Source: Halalkalicoccus tibetensis
GTDB taxonomy: Archaea > Halobacteriota > Halobacteria > Halobacteriales > Halalkalicoccaceae
DNA length: 64,000 bases
NCBI RefSeq assembly: GCF_037996645.1
Contig: NZ_JBBMXV010000003.1
Span: forward strand, 755,364 to 819,363
Reading direction: 5' to 3'
Within the stretch, counting starts at the first letter, position 1, and the number at the start of each line of letters is the position of its first letter. Both the position numbers and the translations under genes were made by a program. The notes under the pieces were generated by a model. The model made no database searches and had not been told where the DNA came from. It was given only the letters and a program-made list of their open reading frames with translations. This document shows, in pieces, positions 60,641-64,000 of the stretch.

Positions 60641-61462
60641 CTATCGGAGCTCGTAGCGCTCGCCGTCGATCGCCAGCGGCTCCTCGAAGGCCTCCCCGGG
60701 CGGGTAGAAATGCGCGAGGTGGACCAAACGGGTCCGCCCGGCGTCGAGCTCGTCGGCCAGCGCCAGCGCGCCCTCGCGGGTCATGTGTTTGGTCCCGAAG
60801 GTGCGGGGCGTCCCGTCGGGCGCGTGGTGGTTGCCCCCGATCGGGTGGTGCTCGCACAGCGACGCGGGAACGATCGCGTCCGCGAGCAGGAGGTCCGGGT
60901 CGGCGAGCGCTTCCTTCGAGCGGTCGGGCAGGTCGTAGCTGGTGTCGCCCGTCAGCGAGAGCTTCGCCCCGTCGGTCTCGACCACGAGGCCGTAGCAGAC
61001 CAGCGGCGGGTGGTCGACCGGGACGAGCGTCACGTCGAACCCGCAGGTCTCGAAGCTCTCGAAGGGCGCGTGATCGTGGACCGTGATCCGGTCGAGGTAG
61101 TCGTACTTGTCCCTGATGGTGCCGGCGACGCTCTCGCCGGTCGCGGGATCGACCTCGCTTGCGGCGTGAACCGGGAGATCGTCGAACAGCCGGTAGGCGT
61201 TGCCCAGCCCGTCGAGGTGGTCGAAGTGGATGTGGCTGATGACCATCGCGTCGGGGAGGGGAACGTCCTCGGTGAGGAACTGGTGGCGGAAGTCGGGGCT
61301 GGCGTCGATCAGCAGCGACTCGCCGGTCCGCTCGTTCTCGACGTGAATCGAAAAGCGGCTGCGCTCGACGCCGAGCTCGCGGGCGCGCTCGCAGGTGCCA
61401 CAGTCACAGCCCGGCGTCGGCGTGCCGGTGGTGTCGCCCGTCCCCAACAGCGTGACCTGCAT
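60641..61462 (-). CDS. PhnP-like MBL-fold phosphodiesterase
   Basis: 273 residues. N-terminal CDCGTCERA zinc knuckle (PhnP-type), metal motif SHIHFDHLDGLGNAYRLF (HxHxDH), VDHPPLVCYG, TGDTSYDL and the last His in LVHLAHFYPPG. PhnP hydrolyses cyclic phosphodiesters. Start overlaps the stop of the upstream AAA+ ATPase gene, so the two are coupled. No phosphonate gene is near, so the substrate here is open. Confidence 0.85.
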   Translation of the reverse strand: MQVTLLGTGDTTGTPTPGCDCGTCERARELGVERSRFSIHVENERTGESLLIDASPDFRHQFLTEDVPLPDAMVISHIHFDHLDGLGNAYRLFDDLPVHAASEVDPATGESVAGTIRDKYDYLDRITVHDHAPFESFETCGFDVTLVPVDHPPLVCYGLVVETDGAKLSLTGDTSYDLPDRSKEALADPDLLLADAIVPASLCEHHPIGGNHHAPDGTPRTFGTKHMTREGALALADELDAGRTRLVHLAHFYPPGEAFEEPLAIDGERYELR

Positions 61463-62805
61463 CAGTGGTCGTGATCGTGGTCGTGGTCGTGCCCGCCGGG
61501 GTCCCCGCCCGCGACCAGCGCCTCGTGGTCGCCCTCGATCATGTCGAGGTCCTTCAGGGTGTCACGCTCCTCGAAGTCCGTGACCGCGTCGAGCAGGTCG
61601 CGCTGGGTCAGCGTGCGGCGGTTCTCGGTCAGCGCCTCCAACACCGCCTCCCGGAGGACCATCCGGAGGTCACTGCCGGTCAGCCCCTCGGTCTCTTCGG
61701 CGACCTCCTCGGGGTCGAACCCGGTGATCTCCATCTCGCGGGTGATCACCGAGAGGATGTCCGCGCGCATCCGGTCGTCGGGCTTCGGGAAGTTGACGAT
61801 CTCGTCGAAGCGGCGCCAGGCGGCGGCGTCGAGCTGGTCGGGGTGGTTGGTCGCGCCGATCAACAGCACCTCGTCCTGGATCAGGCTCACCTCGTCGATC
61901 GACTTCAGCAGGGTGTTGACCGCGCGCTTGATCGCGGCGTGCTCGTCGCTCTTTCTGGTCTTGGCGACGAAGTCGAACTCGTCGATGAAGAGGATGCAGG
62001 GCGAGAGGCGTTTGGCGACCTCGAAGACCTTGTCGACGTTCTTCGCGGTCTCGCCGAGATACTGCGAGGTGATCATCGACAGTTTGACCTCCACGAACGG
62101 GAGGTCGAGGTCGTGGGCCAGCGCCCGCGAGGTGGTCGTCTTGCCGGTCCCGGGCGGCCCCACGAACAGCAGCTTGCCGATCTCCCGGAGTCCGATCCGT
62201 GCGAGGTAGTCGCGGTGCTCGATGGCCTTGACGATCTTCGCGATCTCGGCCTCCTGCTGTTCGGTCAGCACGAGGTCGTCGAGCGTCATCTCGATCTCCT
62301 CGGGCGCGCGGATGTCGACCAGATCGAGCATCTCGGCCTCCTCCTCGTCGTCGGGGTCGAAGTAGGTCTCGAGCAGGTTGTCGATCCAGACCCGGTCGGC
62401 CTGGATCGGCCGGGCGTTCTCGCGGGCCCGTTCGTAGTCGACGGGGACGTCGATGTCGCGGTCCTCGTAGAACCCCGAGAGCGTCGGGTTCTCCGCCAGT
62501 CGCTCCTCGTCGGCCCGATCGGCGAACCAGTCGGCGGCCAGATCGGGATCCGACAGCGAGAGCCCGCCCGAGAACTCCTCGCGCTGGGTGAACAGGAGGT
62601 CCGAGACCGCCTCCCAGGGCTCCTCGACCCCCGTCGCCTCGCGGGCGACCTCCTCGGTCACCGAGAGCGGCCGCTCGATCTCCCCGTCGTCCCAGTAGAC
62701 CTTGCGGTACTCGGCCGGGAGGTCGTTCTCGTCGAAGCGCCGGTCGGTGCTGTAGGCGTGGGCCGTCAGTAGAAACTCGACCACCGAAAGCGCCGAATTG
62801 CTCAT
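61462..62805 (-). CDS. AAA+ ATPase with C-terminal His repeat
   Basis: 447 residues. N-terminal 170-residue domain of its own, then an AAA core: Walker A LFVGPPGTGKTTTSRALAHD, Walker B CILFIDEFDFVAKT, sensor 1 LIGATNHPDQLD, Arg-finger-like RRFDEIVNF. FtsH/proteasome-regulatory type, but no protease domain. The chain ends GGHDHDHDHDH, a probable metal site. Coupled to the PhnP-like gene (ATGA). Function unknown; RNA- or protein-remodelling is possible. Confidence 0.85.
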   Translation of the reverse strand: MSNSALSVVEFLLTAHAYSTDRRFDENDLPAEYRKVYWDDGEIERPLSVTEEVAREATGVEEPWEAVSDLLFTQREEFSGGLSLSDPDLAADWFADRADEERLAENPTLSGFYEDRDIDVPVDYERARENARPIQADRVWIDNLLETYFDPDDEEEAEMLDLVDIRAPEEIEMTLDDLVLTEQQEAEIAKIVKAIEHRDYLARIGLREIGKLLFVGPPGTGKTTTSRALAHDLDLPFVEVKLSMITSQYLGETAKNVDKVFEVAKRLSPCILFIDEFDFVAKTRKSDEHAAIKRAVNTLLKSIDEVSLIQDEVLLIGATNHPDQLDAAAWRRFDEIVNFPKPDDRMRADILSVITREMEITGFDPEEVAEETEGLTGSDLRMVLREAVLEALTENRRTLTQRDLLDAVTDFEERDTLKDLDMIEGDHEALVAGGDPGGHDHDHDHDH

Positions 62806-62929
62806 TCCTAGCCCCTTTATGGTCCTGGATTCTTAACGCCATCGACCGAGCGGTGACCGCGTCGTCCCGTCGCGCCCGATACTTATAGAATAACCAACCT
62901 TTTTATCTCCGAAACTCTAACTATCAGTC

Positions 62930-63718
62930 ATGAGGACACGATCCCGCGACCTCCTCGAGCTCGTTCGCCGCCGAGAGGCGGTGCTCGGGTGTCTGGTCGA
63001 CACCCCGCGGGACAAACGTGACCTCACGTGCCAGCTCGACGTCTCCCGCCAGACGGTCGATCGGGCGATCCGCGAGCTCGAGTCGGCCGCCATGGTCGAG
63101 CGGGTGGAGGGCGACTATCGGCTGACGCTGTTCGGCGAGCTGCTCTATCGCGAGTTCGCGTCGCTGCTCGATCGTTTGGAGTGTCTCTCTTCGGTCCTCG
63201 ATCTCCTCGCTCACCTCCCGCCCGACACCGCTATCAGCGCGGACGTCCTCGTCGGGGCGGAGGTCGTCCCTGCCGGCCACCCGTTGCCCCACGAGCCGAT
63301 CCGGCGCCTCGAGGAGCTGGTCGAGGGCGCCGATCGACTCGCGGGCTACTCGCCGGTCGCGTTCCCACAGCACGTCTCGCTGTTCCACCACCAGATCACC
63401 CGAACGGACACCGAGATCGAGCTCTTCCTCGATACGTCGCTCATCGAAGGGCTCCGTTCGGGGTACGACGAGGAGCTCCGGGAGGCGCTCGCGGCACCGG
63501 ATTTCACCCTCTATCGGCTCCCCGAGGCGGACCGCCCCGACCTGGGGATCGTCCTCCTCGACGATTCGACCGTCTGGCTCGGCGTCTACGGCGACGACGG
63601 AAACGTCCGAGGCGCGGCCGTTACCGGCACCGATGCCGCTGTCGCCTGGGCCCGCGACAGGCTCGCGGACTGCCGTGCCGCCGGTCAGGCGGTCCCCGCC
63701 CCCTCCCCCGATGGATAA
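62930..63718 (+). CDS. Winged-helix transcriptional regulator (FilR1-like middle domain)
   Basis: 262 residues. The N-terminal winged helix is DLTCQLDVSRQTVDRAIREL followed by VERVEGDYRLTLFGELL. The remaining 190 residues form a domain like DUF1724/FilR1: LPPDTAISADVLVGAEVVPA, SPVAFPQHVSLFHHQI, FLDTSLIEGLRSGYDEELR. Common in haloarchaea as one-component regulators. It is divergent from the AAA+ ATPase and upstream of a thiolase, either of which may be its target. Confidence 0.85.
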   Translation: MRTRSRDLLELVRRREAVLGCLVDTPRDKRDLTCQLDVSRQTVDRAIRELESAAMVERVEGDYRLTLFGELLYREFASLLDRLECLSSVLDLLAHLPPDTAISADVLVGAEVVPAGHPLPHEPIRRLEELVEGADRLAGYSPVAFPQHVSLFHHQITRTDTEIELFLDTSLIEGLRSGYDEELREALAAPDFTLYRLPEADRPDLGIVLLDDSTVWLGVYGDDGNVRGAAVTGTDAAVAWARDRLADCRAAGQAVPAPSPDG

Positions 63719-63781
63719 ACTCAACGTTCGATGACGATAGTTTCGGGGCCGTTTAAGTTCGTCCCGCCCGAAACGGGTTCG

Positions 63782-64000
63782 ATGCCATCCGATACGACGC
63801 CGGTGATCGTCCAGGCGCTTCGCACCCCACAGGGGAAACAGGACGGCGCGCTCGCGGAGGTGCGCAGCGAGGACCTCTCGATCCCGCTGATCGACGAGAT
63901 CCTCGCCGAGACCGGCCTGAGCGGCGACGAGATCGACGACCTGATGTGGGGCTGTGCACAGCAGCGCACCGAACAGGACAACAACGTCGCGCGCGTCATC
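63782..64000 (+). CDS. Acetyl-CoA acetyltransferase (thiolase), partial
   Basis: The first 73 residues before the right edge: MPSDTTPVIVQALRTPQGKQ, then EDLSIPLIDEILAETGLSGD and MWGCAQQRTEQDNNVARVI. This is the thiolase N-terminus; the catalytic Cys would lie just beyond the window. A TTTAAG at 63750-63755 may be its promoter. The substrate cannot be told from this part. Confidence 0.85.
   Translation, partial: MPSDTTPVIVQALRTPQGKQDGALAEVRSEDLSIPLIDEILAETGLSGDEIDDLMWGCAQQRTEQDNNVARVI

Overview
This window comes from a haloarchaeon (class Halobacteria). The DNA is GC-rich except for one small island, and the predicted proteins are strongly acidic. Secreted lipoproteins carry a twin-arginine motif followed by a cysteine lipobox. 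The information-processing genes are archaeal (aIF1A, aIF2-gamma, Rpo7, Spt4, GTP-dependent dephospho-CoA kinase), an elongator tRNA-Met carries an intron, and many genes are leaderless or overlap by ATGA/GTGA. No species is assigned.

Left part (1-17 kb). The urea-uptake operon urtABC runs off the left edge and its urtB is frameshifted. It is divergent from a complete urease operon, ureB-C-A-G-D-E-F. After it come aIF1A, a DUF460 RNase-H-like protein, RNase Z, mptA (archaeosine/pterin synthesis) and NAD kinase. A 0.5-kb segment next to mptA is flanked by a copy of the mptA 3' end. An AT-rich island (about 15.65-16.7 kb) holds one membrane/coiled-coil gene split by a frameshift. It ends in tRNA-derived repeats beside the intron-containing tRNA-Met.

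Middle part (17-41 kb). Two transporters (MFS and SLC13/DASS), a 50-residue zinc-finger protein and threonine ammonia-lyase come first. Next is a scattered cluster that looks like ectoine/hydroxyectoine (or related N-acyl-diamino acid) uptake and breakdown: two class III aminotransferases, a BCCT transporter, an M20 amidohydrolase, a D-2-hydroxyacid dehydrogenase and a very clear ectoine-hydrolase (DoeA/EutD) homologue. Several of these promoters share AACCGT or CGTATACG elements. Then come the B12-dependent ribonucleotide reductase nrdJ, the operon trpD-F-E-G with an upstream dyad, tRNA-Val followed by tandem copies of its own 3' end, two divergent Bat-type HTH regulators and a LarA-like protein.

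Right part (42-64 kb). An amino-acid permease with a UspA protein, a one-domain lycopene-cyclase-like protein, a CBS-plus-hibernation-factor fusion and a VapBC pair lead to the conserved archaeal block aIF2-gamma / PIN / Rpo7 / Spt4 / dephospho-CoA kinase. Further on are His-rich membrane proteins, thioredoxin-fold lipoproteins and an iron-siderophore uptake system. The iron system has two binding proteins, a permease, an ATPase and two small unknown proteins. Its two promoters each carry a pair of DtxR/SirR-type TTTAGG-N4-CCTAAA boxes. The window closes with a PhnP-like hydrolase coupled to an AAA+ ATPase, an HTH regulator and the start of a thiolase. I saw no rRNA, CRISPR array or transposase.
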